DNA of 31,710 nucleotides from Sperchopsis tessellata (taxonomy: Eukaryota > Arthropoda > Insecta > Coleoptera > Hydrophilidae). Under the pieces are notes generated by a model. That model did not search any database, was not told the origin of the DNA, and saw nothing but the letters and a program-made list of their open reading frames with translations. The position numbers and the translations under genes are program-made. Position 1 is the stretch's first letter. The number at the start of each line of letters is the position of its first letter. The DNA lies in assembly GCA_033557685.1 (NCBI GenBank), contig JAWQRN010000306.1:1-31710 (forward strand), written 5' to 3'. Shown here piece by piece: positions 31,640 to 31,710 of this stretch.

Positions 31640-31710
31640 TGAATGCTGTTTCCGGGTGGAAACCGTGTAGAGGCTCTGACAAGTGCCGACGTTTCGTCCA
31701 CTGTTGCAAG
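31640..31710 (-). mobile_element. Penelope-like terminal segment, cut by the window edge
   Basis: Minus strand GUGGACGAAACGUCGGCACU (complement of 31682-31701), then GAGCC...CCGGAAACAGCATTCATA, matches the segment at 16021-16070 (GTGGACGAAATCGCGACACTT...GAGCC..TCGGAAGCGACATTCATA). It is the GAAA half of a hammerhead-like motif with an intact stem III candidate (CGUCG). The CUGANGA half would lie outside the window. Confidence 0.55.

Noticed and set aside
1..31710. CRISPR arrays, bacterial promoters, operons, rRNA
   Set aside because: There is no regularly spaced repeat array, no bacterial gene organisation and no rRNA-like sequence. The content is eukaryotic transposon DNA.

Overview
This is an AT-rich animal, most likely arthropod (insect), nuclear genome segment. 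No host gene with a credible exon structure is visible. Nearly everything recognisable is decayed transposable-element DNA. Evidence: many reading frames give clear family motifs only when read through stops and frameshifts, tRNA-type pol III boxes head short A-rich-tailed repeats, and the mixture (hAT with BED finger, two piggyBac lineages, RTE- and Jockey-type LINEs, several Penelope-like elements) is typical of insect genomes. All family calls come from reading translations by eye; no database was searched.

Layout, left to right. A (TA)n microsatellite runs off the left edge. A tRNA-headed SINE with a perfect 14-bp target-site duplication lies at 196-516. A nearly full-length but broken hAT transposase of the ZBED/SCAND3-like type occupies 1.8-3.6 kb, with hAT-type subterminal motifs outside it. 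Two LINE 3' fragments meet head to head near 5.03 kb. A piggyBac relic with its 5' TTAA end kept lies at 6.64-7.87 kb. A Penelope GIY-YIG fragment (+) is at 8.5-8.9 kb and a LINE fragment at 9.35 kb. A Jockey-type LINE fragment (-) spans 11.2-12.3 kb and a second piggyBac of another lineage (+) spans 12.65-13.83 kb. A Penelope cluster lies at 14.28-16.6 kb: RT on the minus strand, flanked by inverted copies of the segment entering the GIY-YIG domain. A LINE scrap follows at 16.7 kb, then another Penelope RT (-) at 18.1-19.8 kb ending in a hammerhead-like motif. A possible second SINE is at 20.65-20.95 kb, an RTE-type LINE (-) at 21.48-22.45 kb, and a 551-bp inverted-repeat-bounded Penelope derivative at 23.0-23.55 kb. 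From 23.55 to 30.5 kb the sequence is mostly unassignable, with one unexplained 133-codon ORF, a striking three-arm alternative hairpin at 28.7 kb and a possible SINE head at 29.5 kb. The right end holds a tRNA-like fold, a small inverted repeat, a second copy of the RTE-type LINE (+), a Jockey-type LINE C-terminus (-) and a Penelope hammerhead-like end at the window edge.

There is no operon-like cooperation. The biology is that of a transposon graveyard. Penelope-like elements stand out: at least five pieces from about three lineages, with hammerhead-like motifs, inverted terminal arrangements and different kinds of damage to the RT and GIY-YIG active sites. I did not find a clearly new functional system; the Penelope structures and the shared FAYD change in two RTE copies are the best leads.
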